Source: Wenzhouxiangella sp. (GTDB lineage: Bacteria; Pseudomonadota; Gammaproteobacteria; Xanthomonadales; Wenzhouxiangellaceae). Taken from it: DNA of 10,930 nt. The notes beneath the pieces were generated by a model, which did not search any database, was not told the origin of the DNA, and worked only from the letters and a program-made list of their open reading frames with translations. Shown piece after piece: positions 1-7,049 of the stretch. The position numbers and the translations under genes are program-made. The stretch covers positions 1 through 10,930 of the forward strand of contig SKKM01000118.1 in assembly GCA_007121485.1 (NCBI GenBank). Reading direction: 5' to 3'. How positions within the stretch are numbered: position 1 is the stretch's first letter; the number at the start of each line of letters is the position of its first letter.

Positions 1-565
1 CATCGGCCATGCTGTCGAACCAGCCCTCGTGCTGCATCATCAGCAGCAGCCAGGGGGTCACCAGGTAGACCGACTGCCCGATGAAGTTCTGCACGCCCAT
101 CAGCCGGGTGCGCTCGTGGTAGTCGGGGGTCAGTTCGTAGCCCAGCGCGACCCATGGCGTGGCGAAGATGGTGTAGCCCAGGTAGAACAGGAACGAGCCG
201 GCCAGGAAATACCAGAAATACCAGGACTCGGTCTTGCCCGGCGGCAGCTGCCACAGCAGCATGAACATCACGCCGGCGAAGATGGCGCCGAAAAAGATGT
301 ACGGTCGCCGCCGGCCCCAGCGCGAGCGCGTGTTGTCCGAGATGTAGCCCATGACCGGGTCGGTGATGGCGTCGGTCAGGCGGGGCAGGGCGCCGAGCAG
401 GCCGACCAGGGCCGGGTTCATGCCGAAGGCCAGGTTGAGCACGATCATCATGCCGCCGATCGCGCCGGCCAGCAGATTGTTGACGAAGGCGCCGGCGCCG
501 TAGAAGAGCTTTTGGTGGAACGGAATGCGGTCGGCGGGCGCGGTCTGGTAGGTGGAAGGCGACAT
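1..565 (-). CDS. GPH-family (MFS) sugar:cation symporter, N-terminal part, cut by window edge
   Basis: Inner-membrane secondary transporter of the glycoside-pentoside-hexuronide family, which imports sugars with H+ or Na+. The first 188 residues are visible; the rest lies left of base 1. The start is the ATG at 563-565 and the reading frame has no stop to the edge. After a short polar N-terminus (to about residue 18) hydrophobic helices follow at about 22-47, 87-106, 115-137 and 160-178. The family signature is clear at residues 61-88: PRLTDAITDPVMGYISD followed by a basic SRWGRRRPY loop, the conserved cytoplasmic loop 2-3 motif. No strong Shine-Dalgarno sequence is seen. A LacI-type palindrome and a TTGACA hexamer lie about 60-75 bp upstream, so control by a sugar-responsive repressor is likely (inference). 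The substrate cannot be told from this fragment. Family assignment is firm. Confidence 0.88.
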   Translation of the reverse strand, partial: MSPSTYQTAPADRIPFHQKLFYGAGAFVNNLLAGAIGGMMIVLNLAFGMNPALVGLLGALPRLTDAITDPVMGYISDNTRSRWGRRRPYIFFGAIFAGVMFMLLWQLPPGKTESWYFWYFLAGSFLFYLGYTIFATPWVALGYELTPDYHERTRLMGVQNFIGQSVYLVTPWLLLMMQHEGWFDSMAD

Positions 566-625
566 GGCTTGGGCGGCTTTGACGGTGCGGCCTGGTTATG
601 ATTTGCCGCCAAGCTTGGTCCAGAA

Positions 626-639
626 TGATAGCGTTGTCA
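626..639 (-). promoter_or_regulatory. Putative LacI-family operator upstream of the GPH transporter
   Basis: The 14-mer TGATAGCGTTGTCA is an imperfect palindrome centred on CG (10 of 14 positions symmetric), with the half-site TGAYARCG. CG-centred palindromes of this form are typical of LacI/GalR-type repressors. On the minus strand it overlaps a TTGACA hexamer (635-640). A weak alternative promoter, TGGACC (617-622) with CATAAC (595-600) at 16-bp spacing, lies just downstream, so a bound repressor could block either. No LacI-type regulator gene is in the window, so the assignment rests on the motif and the sugar-transporter context. Confidence 0.5.
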
Positions 640-668
640 AAAAAAAGAGCCCCGCAGGCTTGTGCGGG
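639..668 (-). terminator. Rho-independent terminator after the BNR gene
   Basis: Read on the minus strand, CCCGCA pairs with TGCGGG (663-668 with 651-656) across a 6-nt loop. After GCTC comes a run of eight T's (646 to 639). The 6-bp GC-rich stem plus U-tract is a standard intrinsic terminator. It sits 86 bp past the stop of the BNR-repeat gene and would end that transcript (and putA, if co-transcribed) before the transporter gene. The last T's overlap the TTGACA hexamer and abut the LacI-type palindrome. Confidence 0.75.
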
Positions 669-689
669 TACAGATGGAGGACGGTTGAC

Positions 690-732
690 AGGCCGAGTGT
701 CGGCCTCAAGCCTGCCTGGTCAGCCACCAGGC
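690..732. repeat. Two tandem perfect hairpins in the intergenic region
   Basis: AGGCCGA (690-696) and TCGGCCT (700-706) form a 7-bp perfect stem with a 3-nt loop. GCCTGGT (714-720) and ACCAGGC (726-732) form a second 7-bp perfect stem with a 5-nt loop. Neither has a T-tract. They lie between the BNR stop codon (754) and the terminator at 639-668, so a transcript from the right would end in three hairpins in a row. They may shield the 3' end from exonucleases or help termination (inference). Confidence 0.6.
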
Positions 733-753
733 CAGTGATCCGGATACACCCTC

Positions 754-2079
754 TTAGCGTGGTCCGAACTGGCCAGTCTGCAACCAGATCGCGCTGCGCT
801 CGCCCGGCAGGAAGGTGCTGTTGACCACCGCCACGCGACCGGATTCGTCCATGGCCAGCGGCGCCATCAGCAGCCCCTGCAGGCTGCCGTTGAAGCCCAG
901 CTCCGGGTCGTTGCTGCCGGGAATCATCGCGGGTTCCGAAAAACGCTCTCCGCCGTCGGTGGAAAGGACGAAACCGGTGCCCAGCGGGCGCGAGCGCGGG
1001 TCGGGGAAATGGCGCCAGGTCACCAGCACCCGGCCATCGGCGCCAAAGGCCAGGGCAGGGAAATGGGCATGGCTGTCACCGTTCGAAATCGTGCGCGCCG
1101 GCTCGAAGCTGGCGCCGCCGTCGGTCGAGCGGGTGTGGCGGATGCGCTGGGTGCCGCGCCGGTCCGTCAGGCGTTCACCGAACACCAGATGCAGAGCCCC
1201 GCGCTCATCCATGGCCAGCTTGGGCGCATCGGCATGCGCCCGGCCGGACTCGACGATCACGGCGGGCCCGAAGCTGCGGCCCCCATCGGCCGACCGGGCC
1301 ACGCGGATGTCGGCCTCCGCATCCTCGCCAACCGTCCAGGCCAGCCAGACCTGGTTGTCATCGCCCAGCGCCAGCGACGGCCCGCGTGCCGGCACTTCGA
1401 AATCGCCCGCCACGTGCACCGGCTCGGTAAAGCTCGAGCCGCCGTCGTCCGACCAGGCCAGATGCAGCGCGCCGTAGAACTCGGTCCAGGCAGCGTAAAG
1501 CCGGCCATCGTCCCGCCGCGCCAGGTCCAGGCTGCCGTTGTGCCAGCTCCGCTGGCTCAGCCGGCCCTTGCCGGCGCCGCCGGTGGTGTCGGATAAATTG
1601 ACTGGCGCGGAGAAGCTGGCGCCGCCGTCCGTGGAGCGGGCAAAGAAGATCTCGCCGCCGTGCGAACCTCCGGCGAACACGATCTCCTGCCACAGAACGA
1701 AAACCTCGTCGCCCTCGCCGAACGCCAGCCGTGGCAGCCACGAGAACACCTCGGGCGTGCGCGAGACGTTGACCGGCTCGGGAAAACGCGTCGCGCCGTC
1801 GGCTTCCAGCACCTGGAGCAGCACGTCGCGCTGCGCGTTGTCGACCCAGGCAATCCCGATATCACCGCCTGAATTGAAGGCCACCGTGGGATCGTCGACG
1901 TAGAGGAACTGCGATTCGTTCATCCGCCAGGGGCCCTGAAATGCCCGGCCCGAGTCGATCTCGACCCGCTCGTCCCAGGCAACCCCGGGCGAGTCAGCCT
2001 GGATGCAGGTGCCGGGCAGCAACAGTGCGGCTGCCAGAAGAGCGGATCGTGCAAGCTGACTTGGCTTGATGAGATACAT
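754..2079 (-). CDS. Exported protein with five BNR/Asp-box repeats (sialidase-like beta-propeller fold)
   Basis: A 441-residue protein read from the ATG at 2077-2079. That start puts a good Sec signal peptide first (MYLIKPSQLARS, then a hydrophobic Ala/Leu stretch, with likely cleavage after CIQA near residue 29). An in-frame TTG at 2133 would add 18 non-hydrophobic residues and is less likely. Five strict Asp boxes (S-x-D-G-G-x-x-F) occur at about residues 149, 210, 263, 318 and 373, about 53-61 residues apart. That is the repeat pattern of the beta-propeller shared by sialidases and many non-enzymatic secreted proteins. No clear RIP motif of bacterial sialidases is visible, so activity on sialic acid is not supported; glycan binding or another hydrolase is equally possible. 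It follows putA after 64 bp with no terminator between. Two hairpins and a terminator follow it. Confidence 0.85.
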   Translation of the reverse strand: MYLIKPSQLARSALLAAALLLPGTCIQADSPGVAWDERVEIDSGRAFQGPWRMNESQFLYVDDPTVAFNSGGDIGIAWVDNAQRDVLLQVLEADGATRFPEPVNVSRTPEVFSWLPRLAFGEGDEVFVLWQEIVFAGGSHGGEIFFARSTDGGASFSAPVNLSDTTGGAGKGRLSQRSWHNGSLDLARRDDGRLYAAWTEFYGALHLAWSDDGGSSFTEPVHVAGDFEVPARGPSLALGDDNQVWLAWTVGEDAEADIRVARSADGGRSFGPAVIVESGRAHADAPKLAMDERGALHLVFGERLTDRRGTQRIRHTRSTDGGASFEPARTISNGDSHAHFPALAFGADGRVLVTWRHFPDPRSRPLGTGFVLSTDGGERFSEPAMIPGSNDPELGFNGSLQGLLMAPLAMDESGRVAVVNSTFLPGERSAIWLQTGQFGPR

Positions 2080-2143
2080 GGCCGATGCGAATCGGATCCG
2101 AGTGCCGCTGAATTGGCGGAATATTGTCGGCAAGCTTCTGTGA

Positions 2144-5100
2144 TCAATCCGACAGGGTCAGCAACGAAGCATTGCCACCCACCGCCGAGGTGTTGACGGT
2201 CAGCGTGCGCTCGCAGGCAAAGCGGAACAGATAGTGCGGGCCGCCGGCCTTGGGTCCGGTGCCGGACAGGCCCTCGCCGCCGAAAGGCTGAACCCCGACC
2301 ACCGCGCCGGTCATGTTGCGGTTGACGTAGCGGTTGCCGGCCTGGATGCGCTCGGTGAGGTGACGCTGGACGCCGTCGATGCGGCTGTGCACGCCGAAGG
2401 TGAGCCCGTAGCCGGTCGCGTTGATCCGATCGACGAGACGCTCGAGATCGCGGGACCGGTAGCGCAGCACGTGCAGGACGGGCCCGAACACCTCGCCGTC
2501 CAGCTGATCGATGCTGTCGATCTCGTAGGCGCAAGGCGCGAACCAGTGGCCGGGCGGCAGCTCGTCGTCCAGGCGCGCACGCGCGATCAGCCGGGCCTGT
2601 TCGTCCATGCGGCGGGCATGCGCTTGCAGCATCTCCAGTTGTCCGGCATCGATCACCGGACCGATGTCCGTGCTCAGCTTGCCGGGATCGCCGATGCGCA
2701 GTTCCTGCATGGCGCCGGCCAGCATCGCCATCATGTGCTCGGCCACCTCGTCCTGCAGGCACAGGATGCGCAGCGCCGAGCAGCGCTGACCGGCACTGTA
2801 AAAGGCCGAGTGCACGGCATCCTTGACCACCTGCTCGGGCAAGGCCGAGGAGTCCACGATCATGGCGTTCTGGCCGCCGGTTTCGGCGATCAGCGTGGCC
2901 AGCGAGCCGTCCCGGGCGGCCAGCGCGCGGTTGATCAGGCGGGCCGTCTCGGTCGAGCCGGTAAAGGCCACGCCGCTGATGCGCGGATCGCCGGTCAGGG
3001 CCGCGCCCACTTCGCCGTCTCCGGGCAGGCAGTGCAAGACATCTTCCGGCACGCCGGCCGCGTGCATCAACTCGACCGCGCGCGTGGCGATCAGCGGGGT
3101 CTGCTCGGCCGGCTTGGCAACCACGGTGTTGCCGGCCACCAGCGCGGCCACGATCTGGCCGGTGAAGATGGCCAGCGGGAAGTTCCACGGACTGATGCAG
3201 ACGAACACGCCGCGCCCGTGCATCTCAAGCTCATTGTGTTCGCCGGTCGGTCCCGGCAGGTGCTGCGGTTCGGCGAAATGCCGGCGCCCCTGTTGCGCGT
3301 AATAGCGGCAGAAGTCGACCGCCTCGCGCACTTCGGCGATGCCGTCGGACAGCGTCTTGCCGCCCTCGCGGGCGCACAGGGCCATCAGCTCAGCATGGTT
3401 GTCCTCCAGCGCGTCGCCGATGCGGTCGAGGATATCGGCCCGTTCGGCGCCGCCGCGCCGGTCCCAGGCTTTCTGGGCGTCGAGCGCGGCGTCGATGGCC
3501 GCTTTGGCCTGACCGGCCTCGGCCCAGCGCACCTGGCCCACGACCAGATCGGTATTGGCCGGGCAGCGGAGCTCGCCGGCGCCGGCACCGGCGTCGCCGC
3601 GGGCCGATGAGCCCAGCGGCCGTGCCTTGGGAAGCGTTTCCAGGGCCCGGCTCATGGCCTCGGCCAGTTCGGTCTGCACGCTTTCCTGGCACCAGTTCAG
3701 GCCGCGGCTGTTGCGGCGGGTCGAGCCGTAGAGGTCGACGGGCAGCGGGATCTGCGGATGCGGAATCCGGCTCAGTCCGCGGGCCTTGGCGATGGGGTCA
3801 TCGACGACCTCCTCGGGCGGCAGCTTATCGTCGACGATGCGATTGACGAACGAGGTATTCGAGCCGTTTTCCAGCAGGCGGCGGACCAGGTAGGGCAGCA
3901 GATCCTTGTGGTTGCCGACCGGCGCATACACCCGGCAATGGGCCTTGAGGTCCTCGCTGTCGAGTACCTCCTCGTACAGCGGCTGGCTCATGCCGTGCAG
4001 GCGCTGGTACTCGAACTCGGTGTTGTCGCCGGCCAGTTCGGCAATCACCGCCACGGTGTGGGCGTTGTGGGTGGCGAACTGCGGATAGAAGGCGTCGGGC
4101 ATGTCCAGCACCCGGCCGGCGCAGGCGATGTAAGACACATCGGTGTTGACCTTGCGGGTGAAGACCGGGTAGCTGTCCAGGCCGTCGACCTGGCCGTGCT
4201 TGATCTCGGCGTCCCAGTAGGCGCCCTTGACCATGCGCACCGGGATGCGGTGACCGCTGTCGCGGGCCAGTTCGGCCAGCCAGTCGATGACCGCCCAGGC
4301 GCTTTTCTGGTAAGTCTGGATGACGATCCCGAAGCCGTCCCAGCCGTCGAGTTCCGGCGCGCGCAGGACGGCGGCGAAGATGTCCAGCGAGATCATCAGG
4401 CGGTTGATTTCCTCGGCGTCGATGGTCAGCGCGATGCCGTGCCTGCGCGCCAGCACGGCCAGTTCCAGCACCACCGGCACCAGCTCCTTCATCAGGCGTG
4501 CGCGCTTGGTGTACTCGTAGCGCGGATGCAGGGCGGACAGCTTGACCGAAACGCTGGGCGCCGAGAACACGTCGTCGAATTTGGCGTCGCCGGCGACCTT
4601 GGGAATGGCGTCGCGGTATCCCTGGCGATAGCGCTCGGCGTCGACCAGGGTCATGGCGGCCTCGCCGAGCATGTCGAAGGAATGGCGGAACCTGCGATTG
4701 TCCCTGCGCCGCGACCGCTCCAGCGCCTGGTCGATGGTGCGCCCCATGACGTACTGGTGACCCATGATGCGCATGGCCTGGCGGATGGCGGCCCGCACGA
4801 CCGGCTCGCTGGTGCGGTTGGCGATTCTGCCCAGGGTGTTGCCGATGCTGCGCTGGCTTGCCGCGCCGACAGACTTGAGCCGGCCGGTGAGCATCAGGCC
4901 CCAGGTGCCGGCATTGACGAACACCGAGTGGCTCTTGCCCAGGTGGGCCTCCCAGTCGGCCTCGGAGAGCTTGTCCGAGATCAACTTCTCGGCGGTCTCG
5001 GTATCGGGGATGCGCAGCAGGGCCTCGGCCAGGCACATCAGTACGATGCCTTCCTCGGAAGACAGGTCGTATTCGGCCATGAAGGCTTCCATCAGCCCGG

Positions 5101-5326
5101 CGTCGCGATGGCGCTTGCGCACGCCGCGCACCAGGTCCAGCGCCCGTTCGCGGACCTTGTGGCACTGCTCGTCGCTCAAGTTCACCTGCTCGAGCAGGAA
5201 GCGCACGTGCTCGGTTTCATCGCTGAGCCAGGCCTGATCGATGGCCTGCCGAAGCGCGTCGGGCCGGTGGGCTTGGTCAAGGACGAATTCAGTCGCGGCG
5301 TCATTCATGGGGAGGGCCCCGGGCAT
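2144..5326 (-). CDS. putA: Bifunctional proline dehydrogenase / L-glutamate gamma-semialdehyde dehydrogenase PutA
   Basis: Catalyses both steps of proline catabolism: FAD-dependent oxidation of proline to P5C, then NAD+-dependent oxidation of glutamate semialdehyde to glutamate. It works at the inner face of the cytoplasmic membrane and passes electrons to quinone. The PRODH barrel (about residues 220-510) shows SVKLSALHPRYE (260-271), LTIDAEE (300-306), RMVKGAYWD (364-372, Lys367) and a later RRLLENGSNTSFVN segment. The P5CDH domain (about 560-1045) shows SPWNFPLAIFTGQ, FTGSTETA, general-base Glu815 in AETGGQNA and nucleophile Cys849 in SAGQRCSALR. At 1060 residues it is a short (type A) PutA. 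It lacks the N-terminal ribbon-helix-helix domain of the E. coli protein, so it should not repress itself. The ATG at 5324-5326 has a G-rich stretch (GGGGGT) 6 nt upstream; an in-frame ATG at 5306-5308 is a possible alternative. Confidence 0.97.
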   Translation of the reverse strand: MPGALPMNDAATEFVLDQAHRPDALRQAIDQAWLSDETEHVRFLLEQVNLSDEQCHKVRERALDLVRGVRKRHRDAGLMEAFMAEYDLSSEEGIVLMCLAEALLRIPDTETAEKLISDKLSEADWEAHLGKSHSVFVNAGTWGLMLTGRLKSVGAASQRSIGNTLGRIANRTSEPVVRAAIRQAMRIMGHQYVMGRTIDQALERSRRRDNRRFRHSFDMLGEAAMTLVDAERYRQGYRDAIPKVAGDAKFDDVFSAPSVSVKLSALHPRYEYTKRARLMKELVPVVLELAVLARRHGIALTIDAEEINRLMISLDIFAAVLRAPELDGWDGFGIVIQTYQKSAWAVIDWLAELARDSGHRIPVRMVKGAYWDAEIKHGQVDGLDSYPVFTRKVNTDVSYIACAGRVLDMPDAFYPQFATHNAHTVAVIAELAGDNTEFEYQRLHGMSQPLYEEVLDSEDLKAHCRVYAPVGNHKDLLPYLVRRLLENGSNTSFVNRIVDDKLPPEEVVDDPIAKARGLSRIPHPQIPLPVDLYGSTRRNSRGLNWCQESVQTELAEAMSRALETLPKARPLGSSARGDAGAGAGELRCPANTDLVVGQVRWAEAGQAKAAIDAALDAQKAWDRRGGAERADILDRIGDALEDNHAELMALCAREGGKTLSDGIAEVREAVDFCRYYAQQGRRHFAEPQHLPGPTGEHNELEMHGRGVFVCISPWNFPLAIFTGQIVAALVAGNTVVAKPAEQTPLIATRAVELMHAAGVPEDVLHCLPGDGEVGAALTGDPRISGVAFTGSTETARLINRALAARDGSLATLIAETGGQNAMIVDSSALPEQVVKDAVHSAFYSAGQRCSALRILCLQDEVAEHMMAMLAGAMQELRIGDPGKLSTDIGPVIDAGQLEMLQAHARRMDEQARLIARARLDDELPPGHWFAPCAYEIDSIDQLDGEVFGPVLHVLRYRSRDLERLVDRINATGYGLTFGVHSRIDGVQRHLTERIQAGNRYVNRNMTGAVVGVQPFGGEGLSGTGPKAGGPHYLFRFACERTLTVNTSAVGGNASLLTLSD

Positions 5327-5338
5327 GGGCTGACCCCC

Positions 5339-5344
5339 AGTCTA
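5339..5344 (-). promoter_or_regulatory. Possible -10 element of putA
   Basis: On the minus strand TAGACT (4 of 6 matches to TATAAT) lies 12 bp before the putA ATG at 5326 and predicts a start near 5332. The leader would be very short for that ATG, or about 24 nt for the alternative ATG at 5308. No convincing -35 hexamer is seen at the right distance, so this is tentative. Confidence 0.3.
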
Positions 5345-5446
5345 GCGCAGTCCTGAACGAGTCCGATTGGTCTTGGGCGTGCCGAATGCGCGCGCCACGG
5401 ACGCCCGAATTCATCCTGCCGGCCCCGACGGCCAGCGCCGGAAACT

Positions 5447-5462
5447 TGTGACTTCTGTCACT
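5447..5462 (+). promoter_or_regulatory. CRP/Clp-type binding site in the divergent putA / S41 peptidase region
   Basis: TGTGACTTCTGTCACT matches the CRP-family consensus TGTGA-N6-TCACA at 9 of 10 defined positions; its inner core GTGAC-N4-GTCAC is perfectly symmetric. The centre (5454.5) is about 42-44 bp before the start predicted by the -10-like CATACT at 5486-5491. That is the spacing of a class II CRP-activated promoter reading toward the S41 peptidase. It is also about 120 bp upstream of the predicted putA start. The regulator itself is not in the window. Confidence 0.6.
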
Positions 5463-5485
5463 GTCTTCCCGGAAGCGTGTTGCGG

Positions 5486-5491
5486 CATACT
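5486..5491 (+). promoter_or_regulatory. Possible -10 element of the S41 peptidase operon
   Basis: CATACT matches TATAAT at 4 of 6 positions and predicts a start near 5496-5498, giving a leader of about 118 nt. There is no good -35 hexamer (GTCTTC at 17-bp spacing), as expected for an activator-dependent promoter with the CRP-type site just upstream. A perfect 11-bp palindrome, CTTCCCGGAAG (5465-5475), lies between the two elements. Confidence 0.35.
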
Positions 5492-5614
5492 GCCAGCTCT
5501 GTTCGGCACGATGGGGCGCTGGCGGCGGCGGACGGCTCGGGCTTCCTGCTCGAGGCCGGTGCGTCGGCAGCGGCAAGACCATCGGTCACGTCTATTTCGT
5601 TCGAGGATTCGCCC

Positions 5615-7027
5615 ATGCCAGTCAGCAGGATGCACCGCTCTACCGAACATGAGGGCCGGCGCTTGCCCGGCGTTCTCCTTGCCGGCCTGCTTGGCTGTTG
5701 CCTGCTGTCCGGCACGGCCTGGGCCGAGCCGGAGCGTGCCGGGCGCAGCCTGAGCGAAGCCGACGTCTTGACCAGTTTCGACCAGGTCTGGGAGCGCGTA
5801 CGCACCCAGTACTTCGACTTCGAGCGCATCGAGGCCGAGTGGGAGCAGGGGCGTGAGCGCCTGCGGCCCAGGGCGGCCGAAGCCACCACGCCGGCGGAAC
5901 TGCGCGTGGTCCTGAACGAGCTGCTGGGGCTGATCGGCGAATCGCATTTCGGCATCATCCCGGCCGATACCTTCGAGCGCCTGGCGGTGCTGGAGGAAGT
6001 CAGCGGCCCGCAGCCGGCCGACATCGCGCCCAACGCGCCACGCTCGGCCACCGGCCTGGCGGTGCGCTGGGTGGGTGAGGACATGCGCGTCGCCGAGCTG
6101 CGCCCGGACAGTCCGGCCGCTGCGGCGGGCATCGAGCTGGGCTGGTCCCTGGTCGCGGTCGACGAGTTCGAAGTCGCGCCCGCCATGGCTCAGATCGCCG
6201 GGATCGAAGACGACCTGGTTCGCGGCCGCGCGGCCATGCGCCTGGAATACGGCCTGCAGTACCGCCTGAGCTTCCCGCGGCCGGAGCAGGAAATCACGCT
6301 GGAGCTGATCGACGCCGACGGCGAGCGCCAGCGCCGCACGCTGGAAGGAGAGCCGCTGCGCCACGGTGCCGTGCAGATCGGCAACCTGCCGCCGATGACC
6401 TTCGACTTCTCGCTGGAGCGTCAGGAGATTCCCGCCGGCTGCGTCAGCGTCATCACCTTTTCGACCTGGGTGCCGGCCCTGATCGAGGAATTCCAGTCGC
6501 GCCGCGACGAAGTCTTTGCCTGCGAGGGCATGCTGTTCGACCTGCGCGGCAACCCGGGCGGGGTCGTCGGCACGATGTCGAGCCTGGCCAGCGACCTGTT
6601 TTCAGAATCCGTGGTGCTGGCGACCATGTTGCGCAGCGACGCGCGCCTGGACTTCCGCGTGATGCCGCGCCGGGTCGCCATGGACGGCACCCGCCTGACG
6701 CCGTTTGACGGCCCGATCGCCATCCTCATCGACGGCATGAGCGGCAGCACCTCCGAACTGTTTGCCTCCGGCATGCAGGCCACGGAACGGGCCAAGCTGT
6801 TCGGCCAGCGCTCGGCCGGCGAAGCGCTGCCTTCGCGCACCCTGCCGCTGGCCAGCGGCGACTTCCTGTTTTATGCCTTCGCCGACGCCCACGACAGCCT
6901 CGGTCGGCGCATCGAGGGCGTGGGCGTGCAGCCGGACTACCCGGTGGCCTTGACCGCCGAGAACATCCCAACGCAGCCGGTGCTGCAGGCCGCGTTGGTC
7001 TGGATCAACGCGCAGTTGAACGATTGA
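5615..7027 (+). CDS. Exported S41-family (C-terminal processing / tricorn-like) serine peptidase
   Basis: A 470-residue predicted periplasmic or envelope peptidase. The start is the ATG at 5615-5617, preceded by GAGGA with a 7-nt spacer. The frame is open further upstream, but only this start (or the ATG at 5630) places the signal peptide near the N-terminus, with cleavage after AWA near residue 37. An N-terminal helical region carries GESHF (His111). A PDZ-like segment spans about 146-190. The S41 core has FDLRGNPGG (308-316) and the nucleophile region SGSTSELFASGMQ, with Ser378 as the likely nucleophile. Where Tsp/CtpA enzymes have the catalytic Lys (25 residues on), this protein has Glu403 in SAGEA. 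That suggests the non-Lys S41 type, perhaps using His111 and Glu434 in EGVGVQPD, or an inactive member. It sits 22 bp upstream of a LolA-like gene, likely in one operon. The natural substrate is unknown. Confidence 0.88.
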   Translation: MPVSRMHRSTEHEGRRLPGVLLAGLLGCCLLSGTAWAEPERAGRSLSEADVLTSFDQVWERVRTQYFDFERIEAEWEQGRERLRPRAAEATTPAELRVVLNELLGLIGESHFGIIPADTFERLAVLEEVSGPQPADIAPNAPRSATGLAVRWVGEDMRVAELRPDSPAAAAGIELGWSLVAVDEFEVAPAMAQIAGIEDDLVRGRAAMRLEYGLQYRLSFPRPEQEITLELIDADGERQRRTLEGEPLRHGAVQIGNLPPMTFDFSLERQEIPAGCVSVITFSTWVPALIEEFQSRRDEVFACEGMLFDLRGNPGGVVGTMSSLASDLFSESVVLATMLRSDARLDFRVMPRRVAMDGTRLTPFDGPIAILIDGMSGSTSELFASGMQATERAKLFGQRSAGEALPSRTLPLASGDFLFYAFADAHDSLGRRIEGVGVQPDYPVALTAENIPTQPVLQAALVWINAQLND

Positions 7028-7036
7028 CCATGACCT

Positions 7037-7041
7037 GGAGG
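7037..7041 (+). promoter_or_regulatory. Strong ribosome binding site of the LolA-like gene
   Basis: GGAGG lies 8 nt before the ATG at 7050, inside the 22-bp gap after the S41 peptidase stop. It fixes the start and suggests the second gene is translated at least as well as the first. Confidence 0.75.
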
Positions 7042-7049
7042 AAAACACG

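Larger units (their letters stand above)
5327..5614. other. 288-bp divergent control region between putA and the S41 peptidase operon
   Basis: Apart from the sites listed separately (putA -10-like element, CRP-type site, CTTCCCGGAAG palindrome, S41 -10-like element and GAGGA ribosome site) I see no gene. The peptidase frame is open back to 5477, but those 46 extra residues lack hydrophobic or conserved features and would bury the signal peptide, so this stretch is read as leader. Confidence 0.6.

Noticed and set aside
29..601. Plus-strand open frame of 190 codons at the left edge
   Set aside because: Shadow of the GPH transporter, whose hydrophobic helices and loop 2-3 signature are read on the minus strand.
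754..2079. Calling the BNR-repeat protein a sialidase (nanH)
   Set aside because: Asp boxes alone are found in many non-sialidase propellers, and no RIP motif or sialic-acid genes are visible.
2080..2133. TTG start at 2133 for the BNR-repeat protein
   Set aside because: It would bury the signal peptide 18 residues inside the protein; the ATG at 2079 gives a normal Sec signal.
2234..3610. Long plus-strand open frame (458 codons) opposite putA
   Set aside because: It lies wholly antisense to the P5CDH domain, whose conserved catalytic motifs are intact. Its translation is Gly/Ala/Arg/His-rich without recognisable motifs, typical of shadow frames in GC-rich genes.
3758..5356. Very long plus-strand open frame (532 codons) opposite the PRODH half of putA
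   Set aside because: Antisense to clear PRODH motifs. Stop-free antisense frames are expected at this GC content, and there are no domains or ribosome site.
5477..5614. Upstream extension of the S41 peptidase to 5477
   Set aside because: It would add 46 residues before the signal peptide and start inside the predicted promoter. The ATG at 5615 has GAGGA in place.
5676..5700. Lipobox (LLGC) in the S41 peptidase signal peptide
   Set aside because: Leu at -2 is unusual for a lipobox, and the hydrophobic stretch continues past the Cys to a better AWA cleavage site.
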